Source: Brevibacterium daeguense
GTDB lineage: Bacteria; Actinomycetota; Actinomycetes; Actinomycetales; Brevibacteriaceae
Length of the DNA: 64,000 bases
Assembly (NCBI RefSeq): GCF_021729135.1
Contig: NZ_JAJTWW010000007.1
Span: forward strand, 124,001 to 188,000
Reading direction: 5' to 3'
The notes beneath the pieces were generated by a model. It ran no database searches. It had not been told where the DNA came from and saw nothing but the letters and a program-made list of their open reading frames with translations. The first letter of the stretch is position 1, and the number at the start of each line of letters is the position of its first letter. The position numbers and the translations under genes were made by a program. Shown here one piece after another: positions 1 to 7,580 of this stretch.

Positions 1-395
1 ATCACCACCTCGGCGTCCGGCAGGTCCGAGACTGCGGACACCGGGTGCTGCCGGCTGATGTGCTCATCCGGAACGTTCGCCGCGAGGGCGGCGAGCAGCT
101 GCGGGCGGGGCACCAGCATGGGCATCTGCCTGGCACTCAGGTCGACGAGCTGAGTGCCGTCGCTGCGCAGGATCCGTGCCCGTCTCGGTTCGATGGCGTC
201 GGCCCGGACCTGTCCACCCGCCCCGAGGAAGTCGAGAGCGCGCATCGCCTCCGGCCACATTCCCAGCGCAGTCCCGCTGCGCGGCAGGCCTGCGGCCCGA
301 TCGAGCACATGCACCTGCCACCCGGCGCCGAGCAGTCCTCGAGCTGTGGCCAGCCCTGCGATTCCCGCTCCCACAACGACAGCTGTCCCCCGCAT
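1..395 (-). CDS. FAD-dependent monooxygenase/oxidoreductase, N-terminal part (runs off the window)
   Basis: This frame is open from an ATG at 395 to the window edge, giving 131 residues. A Rossmann GxGxxG (GAGIAG, residues 9-14) and an acidic residue closing the second strand (VHVLDR, Asp32) identify an FAD-binding N-terminus of the PHBH/UbiH monooxygenase class. The following text (LGMWPEAMRALDFLGAGG) resembles the usual substrate-side helix of that family. A GGGAG purine run lies five bases before the start. The C-terminal substrate-binding part lies outside the window, so the substrate cannot be named. The gene diverges from the reductase that starts at 528. Confidence 0.75.
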   Translation of the reverse strand, partial: MRGTAVVVGAGIAGLATARGLLGAGWQVHVLDRAAGLPRSGTALGMWPEAMRALDFLGAGGQVRADAIEPRRARILRSDGTQLVDLSARQMPMLVPRPQLLAALAANVPDEHISRQHPVSAVSDLPDAEVV

Positions 396-492
396 CAGCA
401 CTCCCGTCCGCAGGATTCCGGCACCGGCTGGCCGCCCCCGCTGTGAGCGGGGACTCAGCCGGAGTCCCCGGCGCTTCGCCCTGCTGTGACCA

Positions 493-521
493 TTGTGATC
501 TCAGCACCCGCGACCGACAAT
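493..521 (+). promoter_or_regulatory. promoter of the RibD-C/GNAT pair (leaderless)
   Basis: TTGTGA (493-498) and GACAAT (516-521) are separated by 17 bases, and the -10-like box ends six bases before the ATG at 528. The transcript would therefore start at or next to the start codon. No Shine-Dalgarno sequence is visible. Confidence 0.55.
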
Positions 522-527
522 GTGTGC

Positions 528-1223
528 ATGCGACGTCTCATCTACTGGGTCGGCATGTCGATCGACGGGCGGATCGCTGGGCCGCGCGATGAGGTCGACT
601 TCTTCCCGCAGTCCGAGGAGTACACGCGCTGGATGTGCGAGGAGTACCCGGAGACTCTGCCGACGCACGTCCGCCAGCACCTCGGCATCGACAGCTCCCC
701 GAGTCGCCACTTCGACACGGTGGTGATGGGATGGCGGACCTACGAACCGGCCCTGAGGATAGGGATCACCAGCCCGTATTCCCATCTGCGCCAGTACGTG
801 GTGTCCAGCAGGCAGCAGCAGCGCGACCCGGATGTCGCGGTCGTGTCCGGAGACCCGGCAGGTCTCATCCGAGAACTCAAATCGGAGGACTCCGAATCGG
901 ACATCTACCTCGCCGGCGGCGCTGCCTTGGCGGGCTCGCTGCTTCCCGAGATCGACGGGCTGATCATCAAGCTCTATCCGGTCGTCGCCGGCACTGGTCA
1001 TCCGCTGTTCCGGGCCGCGTTCTCCCCCACGCTCTTCTCACTCGCCGATGTTCGGAAATTCGAAGGCGGCAACGCAGTGCTCACCTACCAGCGCCGGCAG
1101 GCCGACGCGATGCAGTCGACAATGCCGTCGGCACCACCGGCAGAGCGGGCACAGGCGTCAGCGAAGACAGAGAAGACCGAGAGAACAGGTGCGACACCGG
1201 AGAGGTCGGAGGACGTCACATGA
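528..1223 (+). CDS. dihydrofolate reductase family protein (RibD C-terminal domain)
   Basis: The 231-residue protein begins MRRLIYWVGMSIDGRIAG, the typical first strand of RibD-C/DHFR-like reductases. The characteristic glycine segment (YLAGGAALAGSLL) is followed by PVVAGTGHPLF. The family binds NADPH, but most stand-alone members have no known substrate. The last 45 residues (after about residue 188) are a charged, low-complexity tail. I chose the ATG at 528 over the upstream GTG at 486 because homology begins here and a -10-like box sits six bases upstream. The stop overlaps the next start (ATGA), so the two genes are probably translationally coupled. Confidence 0.8.
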   Translation: MRRLIYWVGMSIDGRIAGPRDEVDFFPQSEEYTRWMCEEYPETLPTHVRQHLGIDSSPSRHFDTVVMGWRTYEPALRIGITSPYSHLRQYVVSSRQQQRDPDVAVVSGDPAGLIRELKSEDSESDIYLAGGAALAGSLLPEIDGLIIKLYPVVAGTGHPLFRAAFSPTLFSLADVRKFEGGNAVLTYQRRQADAMQSTMPSAPPAERAQASAKTEKTERTGATPERSEDVT

Positions 1224-1837
1224 ACACCCACCGGCAGTCCGACGCGATCGAGGTGCGGCAACTGGAGCGCACCGAACTCCCCGCCGCGATCTCCGTGATC
1301 GCGCGCGGGATGAGGGACAACCCGTTGCATATCGCCGCCTACGGACCGTACCCCCAGCGCCGACTGAAGTGCCACTCCCGGCTCATCCGGGCCCGCTTCA
1401 ATGCGACGCCGGACATGCCGATCTTCGGGGCATTCGACGGCGACCAACTCCTCGCCGTGGCGGCCGAGGCGCCCGTCGGCACCTGCCGGCTGTCGCCTCG
1501 GCAGTTCGCGCGGGAAGCGCCTCGACTGGTGGGACTCGGTCCGCGAACCGCACTCCGGGTCGGCCGATGGGTCAGCACCTGGGCCGACTTCGATCCCCCC
1601 GAGCCCCACGTCCACCTGGGCCCTGTCGCCGTCGACGCTCGGCTGCAGGGGCGAGGCCTGGGAACGACCATCGTGCAGCACCACTGCCGGCGCCTCGACG
1701 AGTCGGGCCGGATGGGCTACCTGGAGACGGACAAGGAAGTCAACGTGCGGTTCTACGAGCGTTTCGGCTATCAGGTCGTTCGGGAGGCCGCGGTGCTCGG
1801 GGTGCCCACCTGGTTCATGGAGCGCTCCCGCCGCTGA
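1220..1837 (+). CDS. GNAT family N-acetyltransferase
   Basis: This is a 205-residue single-domain GNAT. The acetyl-CoA pyrophosphate loop is visible as RLQGRGLGTTIVQ, after the strand VHLGPVAVD, and the C-terminal FYERFGYQVV segment is typical of the fold. The acceptor substrate is unknown. It overlaps the preceding RibD-C gene by four bases (ATGA), indicating one transcript. The gene ends about 70 bases before the tRNA-Ala gene on the other strand. Confidence 0.85.
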   Translation: MNTHRQSDAIEVRQLERTELPAAISVIARGMRDNPLHIAAYGPYPQRRLKCHSRLIRARFNATPDMPIFGAFDGDQLLAVAAEAPVGTCRLSPRQFAREAPRLVGLGPRTALRVGRWVSTWADFDPPEPHVHLGPVAVDARLQGRGLGTTIVQHHCRRLDESGRMGYLETDKEVNVRFYERFGYQVVREAAVLGVPTWFMERSRR

Positions 1838-1906
1838 ACCCCCTCGGAACATCCCTCGAACGCAGAACTGCCCCGCCGGCCGGCGAGGCAGCTGTGCTGC
1901 AGTGTG

Positions 1907-1979
1907 TGGAGGTAAGGGGATTCGAACCCCTGACCTTCTCCATGCCATGGAGACGCGCTACCAACTGCGCCATACCCCC
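1907..1979 (-). tRNA. tRNA-Ala (GGC anticodon)
   Basis: The minus strand folds into a complete 73-nt cloverleaf. The acceptor GGGGGTA pairs with TACCTCC, the anticodon arm TCTCC/GGAGA encloses loop ATGGCAT (anticodon GGC), and the T-arm contains GGTTCGAATCC. The discriminator is A and CCA is not encoded. Confidence 0.95.
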
Positions 1980-2156
1980 AAATGTGCCTCCCGGTCTCCC
2001 GGGCGACTTGAACAATAGTACTCAGCTCGACTGCAAAATCAAAATCGAGCTCCCCGGCGGCGAAGCATGCCCGCAGGCGTACGATGGTCCGACCACCTGA
2101 TCCGGTTCGGTCTCCCGATCCCGCCGGAACACAGCCGACACGATAGGGGACTTCCC

Positions 2157-3644
2157 GTGGCCGACTCCAGTTCACGCGACGCGGACCTGGACCGCGACGT
2201 GGCCGTCCAGCGGGACACCCGGTTCTTCGGGCACCCGCTGCCCCTCATGCACCTGTTCGGCCTGGAGATGTGGGAGCGCTTCTCCTACTACGGCATGACG
2301 GGCATCCTGGCGATCTACCTGTACTTCTCCGTGTCGGAGGGCGGCGTCGGACTCCCCCAGCCGACTGCTCTGGCGATCGTCGGCGCCTACGGCGGAGCGG
2401 TCTTCCTGGCCACGATCCTGGGCGGCTGGCTGGCCGACCGCCTCCTCGGCGCGGAGAAGGTCCTGTTCTGGTCCAGCATCGTCATCGTCTGCGGCCATGT
2501 CGCGCTCGCCCTGCTGCCGGGACTGTCCGGCGTTGCTGTCGGCCTCGTGCTGGTCGCACTCGGGTCCGGAGGCCTCAAGGCCAACGCCACAGCCGTGGTC
2601 GGCACCCTGTACGCCGAGCAGGACCCGCGCCGCGAAGCCGGCTTCTCGATCTTCTACATGGGGATCAACATCGGCGCCTTCTTCGGTCCGCTGCTGACCG
2701 GCATCCTGCAGAAGGAGATCGGCTTCCACATCGCCTTCGGAGCGGCGGCAGTCGGGATGGCGATCGGTCTGAGCATCTACGCGACCGCCCGCGGCAGGCT
2801 CCCGGATTCGGTCCACCACGTCGCCGATCCGATTCCGCGTTCCCGGCTCTGGCTGCCCGCCCTCGCGACGGTGGCGGTGATCGTCGCGATCGCCGTCCTC
2901 TGGACGACCGGCCTGATGAACGGCGGCAACCTCGCGACATGGATCGCCGGTGCCTCAGCACTGGCCGCCGCCCTCTACTTCACCGCGATCCTGAGCAGCC
3001 CCCACGTCACCGCGATCGAGCGCTCGCGCACGGTGTCCTTCATCCCGTTCTTCATCGCCTCCGTCGCGTTCTGGTCGCTGTACCAGCAGATCTTCAACGT
3101 GATGACTGCGTATTCGGACACCCAGCTCAACCGCACGATCTTCGGCTGGGAGATGCCGATCAACTGGATCCAGCTGATCCCGCCGGTCTTCGTCATCCTG
3201 CTGGCACCGGTGTTCTCGGCACTGTGGATGCGCCTCGGCGACCGTCAGCCGAGCACCCCCGTGAAGGCGGGGCTGGCACTGCTCATCATCGGCGGTGCAT
3301 TCCTCCTCTTCCTGCCCTTCGCCGACGGCGCCGCCAACTCGACTCCCCTGCTGTGGGTCGTGCTCATCATGGCCCTGTTCGTGTGCGCGGAGCTGCTGAT
3401 CTCCCCTATCGGCCTGGCGCTGACAACCCGGCTGGCTCCTCGCGCTTTCCGCTCCCAGATGGTCGCCCTGTTCTTCCTGTCCTCGGGAGTGGGCACGGCG
3501 CTGTCCGGCGTCTTCTCCAAGTACTACGACGCCGCGAACCAGGTGCCCTACTGGACCACCCTCGGCCTGTCCGCCGCAGTCCTCGGTCTCATCGTGCTCG
3601 CCACCGCACGTCCGGTCGTGACCCTGATGCGAGGGGTGCGGTAG
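2157..3644 (+). CDS. POT/PTR2 family peptide MFS transporter
   Basis: The 495-residue polytopic protein has the proton-coupling signature ExxERFSYYG (Glu37, Glu40, Arg41), diagnostic of proton-dependent di/tripeptide transporters. About twelve to fourteen hydrophobic segments follow, with a typical GGxxAD loop (GGWLADRLLG). It should import small peptides across the cytoplasmic membrane. The GTG at 2157 is chosen because AGGGGAC lies about six bases upstream and the preceding codons are hydrophilic and unlike the family. The gene appears monocistronic. Confidence 0.9.
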   Translation: MADSSSRDADLDRDVAVQRDTRFFGHPLPLMHLFGLEMWERFSYYGMTGILAIYLYFSVSEGGVGLPQPTALAIVGAYGGAVFLATILGGWLADRLLGAEKVLFWSSIVIVCGHVALALLPGLSGVAVGLVLVALGSGGLKANATAVVGTLYAEQDPRREAGFSIFYMGINIGAFFGPLLTGILQKEIGFHIAFGAAAVGMAIGLSIYATARGRLPDSVHHVADPIPRSRLWLPALATVAVIVAIAVLWTTGLMNGGNLATWIAGASALAAALYFTAILSSPHVTAIERSRTVSFIPFFIASVAFWSLYQQIFNVMTAYSDTQLNRTIFGWEMPINWIQLIPPVFVILLAPVFSALWMRLGDRQPSTPVKAGLALLIIGGAFLLFLPFADGAANSTPLLWVVLIMALFVCAELLISPIGLALTTRLAPRAFRSQMVALFFLSSGVGTALSGVFSKYYDAANQVPYWTTLGLSAAVLGLIVLATARPVVTLMRGVR

Positions 3645-3688
3645 CCGGAGCCGGTCCGCGGCGGCGGGCCGCTTTCCTGGAGCACCGC

Positions 3689-3694
3689 TAGGCT
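3689..3694 (+). promoter_or_regulatory. -10 box of the hydrolase gene (leaderless)
   Basis: TAGGCT is followed by six bases and then the ATG at 3701. There is no Shine-Dalgarno sequence and no convincing -35 box. Confidence 0.45.
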
Positions 3695-3700
3695 CACCTC

Positions 3701-4633
3701 ATGAGCTGGATCGATTCGACCCGGACCGACCTCGAGGTGCCCTTCGGGACCGGCACGCACCGCACCGCCGTCTGGATCTACCCACCGCGCGCCGCCTCGA
3801 CAGGGCGGCCGCTGCTGCTGGTCCATGGGTTCCGCGGCGACCATCACGGGATGGACCTCATCGGCCATCATTCGCGGCGCCATCCGGTGATCGTTCCCGA
3901 TCTGCCCGGTTTCGGCGCCACGCCGCCGCTGCCCGGCGGCCTCGGCCTGAGCAGCTATGTCGAGTTCGTCGCCGGGCTTCTCGCGGTTCTCACCGAACAG
4001 TGGGAAGAGCAGCCTCTGCTGGTCGGCCACTCCTTCGGATCGATCCTGACCGCGCACCTCGCCGCGCAGTGCAGCGCGGATTCGGCCGACCTGGATATCG
4101 ACGCGCTCGTCCTCATCAATCCGATCACCGCCCCGGCTCTGGAAGGACCGTCACGGCTTGCGACCGGGCTGGCCCGCCTGTACTACGCGATCTCCGCCCG
4201 GCTCCCCGAGCGCGCGGGCAATGCGGTGCTCGGCCATCCGCTGATCGTGCGCGTGATGAGCGAAGTCATGGCGACCACCCGGGATCCGGGATTGCGCCGC
4301 TACATCCACGATCAGCACGACCGCTACTTCTCCTCCTACTCCGACCGGGAGTCGCTGGCCGAGGCGTTCGACGTGTCGGTCGGACACACCGTGACAGAGG
4401 TGGCCGAGCAGCTCACCATGCCCGTGCTGGTGATCGCCGGCGACTCGGATGCGATCGCACCACGGGCTGCCACTCAGCGGTTCATCGATCTGCTTTCGTG
4501 CGCCCGTGCGGAATGGTTCTCCGGTGTCGGGCACCTGGTCCACTATGAGCGCCCGGAGGAGACCGCGCAGCTGATCGCCCAGTTCGCTCAGCAGCTCAGG
4601 CACCAGGAAGGCGAGCGAGCAGGCGTCCGCTGA
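3701..4633 (+). CDS. alpha/beta hydrolase fold protein
   Basis: The 310-residue protein has the order of an alpha/beta hydrolase: oxyanion-hole strand LLLVHGFRG (HG at residues 42-43), nucleophile elbow GHSFGS (Ser111), acid in AGDSDAI, and catalytic histidine in GVGHLVHY. There is no signal peptide, so it is probably cytoplasmic. The substrate cannot be deduced; esterase, lipase or C-C hydrolase activity is possible. It converges on the Mrp operon, whose last gene ends 29 bases away. Confidence 0.8.
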   Translation: MSWIDSTRTDLEVPFGTGTHRTAVWIYPPRAASTGRPLLLVHGFRGDHHGMDLIGHHSRRHPVIVPDLPGFGATPPLPGGLGLSSYVEFVAGLLAVLTEQWEEQPLLVGHSFGSILTAHLAAQCSADSADLDIDALVLINPITAPALEGPSRLATGLARLYYAISARLPERAGNAVLGHPLIVRVMSEVMATTRDPGLRRYIHDQHDRYFSSYSDRESLAEAFDVSVGHTVTEVAEQLTMPVLVIAGDSDAIAPRAATQRFIDLLSCARAEWFSGVGHLVHYERPEETAQLIAQFAQQLRHQEGERAGVR

Positions 4634-4662
4634 GTCACCTGCGACGGAGGCGCGACAGTGAG

Positions 4663-5079
4663 CTAGTCCAGGTCGGTGATGTCGAAGTCGCCCCAGGTCT
4701 CCCGCTCGGTCAGGCCCGCGTCCTCGTCGTCTCGCGCCTCGGCAAGCCGGTTGGGCGAGGTGCGGCGCCAGACCGGGGCACCGGCCACGAACACCGACCG
4801 CGAGAGCACGTTCGACGCGACCGAGGACACGATGATCAGCGACAGGAACCCCACTAGCGCCATGAACAGGCGCATGAGGCCGAACCCGTCCTGCCACAGC
4901 GTGTAGACGTAGGCGGCGACCAGGATCAGCGGCATGCCCAGGCCGGTGGCCGGGGAGAACACGTTGATCCGCGACAGAGCGTCGTTGGAGCGGAACATCG
5001 CAATGGCCGACAGCACCATGAGCAGGCTGCCGGTGATCCCGAACAGCGCGACGAGCACGATGGCGATGATGTCTGCCAT
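4663..5079 (-). CDS. mnhG: Mrp/Mnh Na+/H+ antiporter subunit G
   Basis: The 138-residue protein has three predicted membrane spans followed by a soluble acidic tail. Its N-terminal text (GITGSLLMVLSAIAMFRSND, then INVFSPATGLGMPLI) matches the MnhG/PhaG family. It is the last gene of the antiporter operon. Its ATG overlaps the stop codon of mnhF (TGATG). It is a small membrane subunit required for the assembled Mrp complex rather than an antiporter by itself. Confidence 0.9.
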   Translation of the reverse strand: MADIIAIVLVALFGITGSLLMVLSAIAMFRSNDALSRINVFSPATGLGMPLILVAAYVYTLWQDGFGLMRLFMALVGFLSLIIVSSVASNVLSRSVFVAGAPVWRRTSPNRLAEARDDEDAGLTERETWGDFDITDLD

Positions 5080-5339
5080 CAGCGGTGTCCTCTCGTCTGG
5101 ATCCGAGCCAGCGCGACCGTGGCCAGCACGCCGAGCATCGACGCCAGGAAGATCACGTCGAGGACGATCGAGAGGTCGACGAGCATCGCGATGAAGGTCA
5201 GGATCCCCACCGCGGAGAAGTACACCAGGTCACCCACGATCGCGCGTGAGCCCATGTCCTTCGCAGTGAGCACACGCAGCAGGCCGATGAGGATCGCCAC
5301 CGCCAGCAATCCGATGCAGATCGACAGCACGATGGTCAC
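5079..5339 (-). CDS. mnhF: Mrp/Mnh antiporter subunit F
   Basis: This is an 86-residue protein with three hydrophobic spans. The loop between them (LLRVLTAKDMGSRAIVGDL) is typical of MnhF. I placed the start at the GTG at 5339 rather than further upstream because this GTGA overlaps the mnhE stop by four bases, as elsewhere in this operon. It functions as a structural subunit of the Mrp complex. Confidence 0.9.
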   Translation of the reverse strand: MTIVLSICIGLLAVAILIGLLRVLTAKDMGSRAIVGDLVYFSAVGILTFIAMLVDLSIVLDVIFLASMLGVLATVALARIQTRGHR

Positions 5340-5737
5340 GATGCAGCTCCTTCCGCCGGTGAACCCGGTGCCGCGGGCCATCCGATCTCCGCGGGCGCCT
5401 CGCCTCGCGTCATGGTGAGCAGGCGGGACTCCATGTCGTAGAGACCTTCGAGCACGTCGTCCTCGGAGTCCCCGAACAGCGCGTGGACGAACAGGGTCGG
5501 TGGGGTGTCGTCATCACCAGCGGCGGTTGCGACGACCAGGGTGCCGGGAGTGATGGTGATGGACGAGGCCATGAGGGTGATCTCCACGTCCGTCCGGCAC
5601 CGCAGCGGCAGCTGGACGATCATCGGGTTCCCGTACTCCCCCGGCTTGAAGATCCCGCTGACGACGTCGAGGGATCCGGAGACGATCTCCTTGCCGATCC
5701 ACGCGCAGTAGCCGATCAGGCGCAGCGGATTGATCAT
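5336..5737 (-). CDS. mnhE: Mrp/Mnh antiporter subunit E (short form)
   Basis: The 133-residue protein contains the conserved MnhE soluble core: EIVSGSLDVV, then PLRCRTDVEITLMASSITITPGT, and HALFGD near the end. The hydrophobic N-terminal spans that usually precede this core are missing, so the protein is shorter than family members of about 160 residues or more. The ATG overlaps the mnhD stop (ATGA), and no in-frame upstream extension looks like MnhE; the upstream frame is only the shadow of mnhD. Confidence 0.85.
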   Translation of the reverse strand: MINPLRLIGYCAWIGKEIVSGSLDVVSGIFKPGEYGNPMIVQLPLRCRTDVEITLMASSITITPGTLVVATAAGDDDTPPTLFVHALFGDSEDDVLEGLYDMESRLLTMTRGEAPAEIGWPAAPGSPAEGAAS

Positions 5738-7251
5738 CGGGTGAGCACCGCCTCGATGTAGGGAACCGTGTCGAGCAGGGAGTTCGCCGTCCGGTCGGTG
5801 ATCTGCAGCAGCAGTTCGGGGGCGAAGAACAGGGCCACTGACGTCCCGATCATCACCGTCGCCGGCATCAGCAGCGCCGGCTTGATCCGGACCTCGTCGG
5901 TCAGCTGGGCCTGGGGCGCTCGACCGGTGCTCAGCGAATCGGGATGGTAGTGCGTCATCGGGGCTCCCCAGAAGGTGTTGGACCACATGCGCTGCAGCGC
6001 CAGCATGCTGATGAGCGAGCCGACGACGATCGTCACGATGAGGATCGTGCCGGTGGTGCTCTCGGCCGCGGCCGAGGCGCGCACGAGTGAGACCTTGCCC
6101 CAGACTCCCGACGTGGTCGGCAGGCCGACGAGGGAGAACAGGCCGAGCACCATGAGCGTCGCCGCCCATTTCTCGCGGCCGGCCAGTCCCGACAGCTTCT
6201 TGAAGGATCCCGTCCCGTAGGTCTGCTCGACCGCACCCATGATCAGCAGGAGGCCCGCCATCGTGATGATGTGGTGCACGAGGTAGAAGAGACCGGCGGA
6301 CAGCGCGGCGGCGGTGAGCAGGGCGACGCCGATCACGATGTGCCCGACGCCCGAGGTCATCTGGAAGACGAGCACGTTGCGGATCCGGCCCTCGCCGAAC
6401 GCGGAGATCACCGCCAGCAGAATCGTGATCACCGCGATCGCTGCGAGCACCCACGCCCAGGCCGGCGGCTGGCCGAACACCGCCGTGTAGACGCGGTAGA
6501 CGCCGTAGAGGCCGACCTTCGTGTGCAGCGCGGAGAACAGCGCCATCATGCCGCCGGAGGTGAACGGGTAGCTGCGCACCAGCCAGCCGTGGACCGGGAC
6601 CGCACCTGCCTTGACGAAGAAGGCCATGAGCACGATGCCGATCGCGAGCTGAGCCGGCGGGTTGATCTCGTCGAGCTGGGCGATGACCGCGATGTTGACG
6701 CTGCCCAGGGTGCCGTAGACGAAGCCGACGCCGACGAGCAGGATCGTCGAGGTCAGCAGATTGACCATGACGAACATCCGGCCCACGCCCAGCCGTCGCC
6801 ACGTGCCGGTCACCGCGATCAGGGCGTACGACGGCAGCACCATGACCTCGACGAACACGAACAGGTTGAACATGTCACCGGTCAGCACCGCACCGTAGAC
6901 GCCGGTGAGCATCATCAGGATGAGTGCGGGCACGAACCGGTACTGGTCCTCGCCGGTGAGGACGAGGAACCAGCAGCACACGAGCGCGGCGAAGGAGGTG
7001 ACGGTGAGCAGGAGCGCTGCGAGCGTGTCCGACACGAACGGGATCGCCAGCCCGTCGACGTACCCGCCGACCGAGTGGGCGATCACCGGCACCTCGGTGT
7101 GGTAGCCGAGCAGGTAGATCCCGGTGCCCATCACCGTGGCCGGGATCGCGAGCAGGAGGATGCGGTCGAGGGTGCGCGACCGGAACAGGGTGCTCAGCGC
7201 GGCGCCGCCCAGGGGCAGCGCGACGATGACCAGCAGCAGAGCAGGATTCAC
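5734..7251 (-). CDS. mnhD: Mrp/Mnh antiporter subunit D
   Basis: The 505-residue protein with about fourteen spans belongs to the NuoN/NuoM-like proton-translocating family. Features include the conserved Glu in FVFVEVMVLPSYALI and the Lys in FFVKAGAVPVHGWL, both typical of MnhD. Together with MnhA it forms the ion-translocating part of the complex. It overlaps mnhC by four bases (ATGA) and mnhE by four bases. Confidence 0.95.
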   Translation of the reverse strand: MNPALLLVIVALPLGGAALSTLFRSRTLDRILLLAIPATVMGTGIYLLGYHTEVPVIAHSVGGYVDGLAIPFVSDTLAALLLTVTSFAALVCCWFLVLTGEDQYRFVPALILMMLTGVYGAVLTGDMFNLFVFVEVMVLPSYALIAVTGTWRRLGVGRMFVMVNLLTSTILLVGVGFVYGTLGSVNIAVIAQLDEINPPAQLAIGIVLMAFFVKAGAVPVHGWLVRSYPFTSGGMMALFSALHTKVGLYGVYRVYTAVFGQPPAWAWVLAAIAVITILLAVISAFGEGRIRNVLVFQMTSGVGHIVIGVALLTAAALSAGLFYLVHHIITMAGLLLIMGAVEQTYGTGSFKKLSGLAGREKWAATLMVLGLFSLVGLPTTSGVWGKVSLVRASAAAESTTGTILIVTIVVGSLISMLALQRMWSNTFWGAPMTHYHPDSLSTGRAPQAQLTDEVRIKPALLMPATVMIGTSVALFFAPELLLQITDRTANSLLDTVPYIEAVLTR

Positions 7252-7580
7252 TGGGAGCGCTCCTCACCGGTGTTGGGAACGGTGTGCTGGTCGTCGTCGT
7301 GGCCGAGCACCGCCATGGCCAGCATGAAGATCGTGATCGCCAGGGTGATCACGATCGCGGTGAGCACGAACGCCTGCGGCAGCGGATCAGCGGCGAAGGC
7401 CGGATCGGTGCGTCCCTCCAGCGGCTCGCCCCGCCAGGCGGAGACACCCGAGGCCAGCAGCGAGAAGTTCGCGGCGTGCGAGATCAGGGTGAGACCGAAC
7501 ACCGCGCGCACCATAGAACGCTGCAGCAGCAGGTAGACGCCGCCGGCGGTGAGGACTCCGATGGTGACTGCGAGGATCAT
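7248..7580 (-). CDS. mnhC: Mrp/Mnh antiporter subunit C
   Basis: The 110-residue, three-span NuoK-like protein carries the characteristic FGLTLISHAANFSLL segment with the family's central polar residues. It starts at an ATG (7580) that overlaps the mnhA stop and ends overlapping the mnhD start, so translation is probably coupled through the operon. Confidence 0.95.
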   Translation of the reverse strand: MILAVTIGVLTAGGVYLLLQRSMVRAVFGLTLISHAANFSLLASGVSAWRGEPLEGRTDPAFAADPLPQAFVLTAIVITLAITIFMLAMAVLGHDDDQHTVPNTGEERSQ

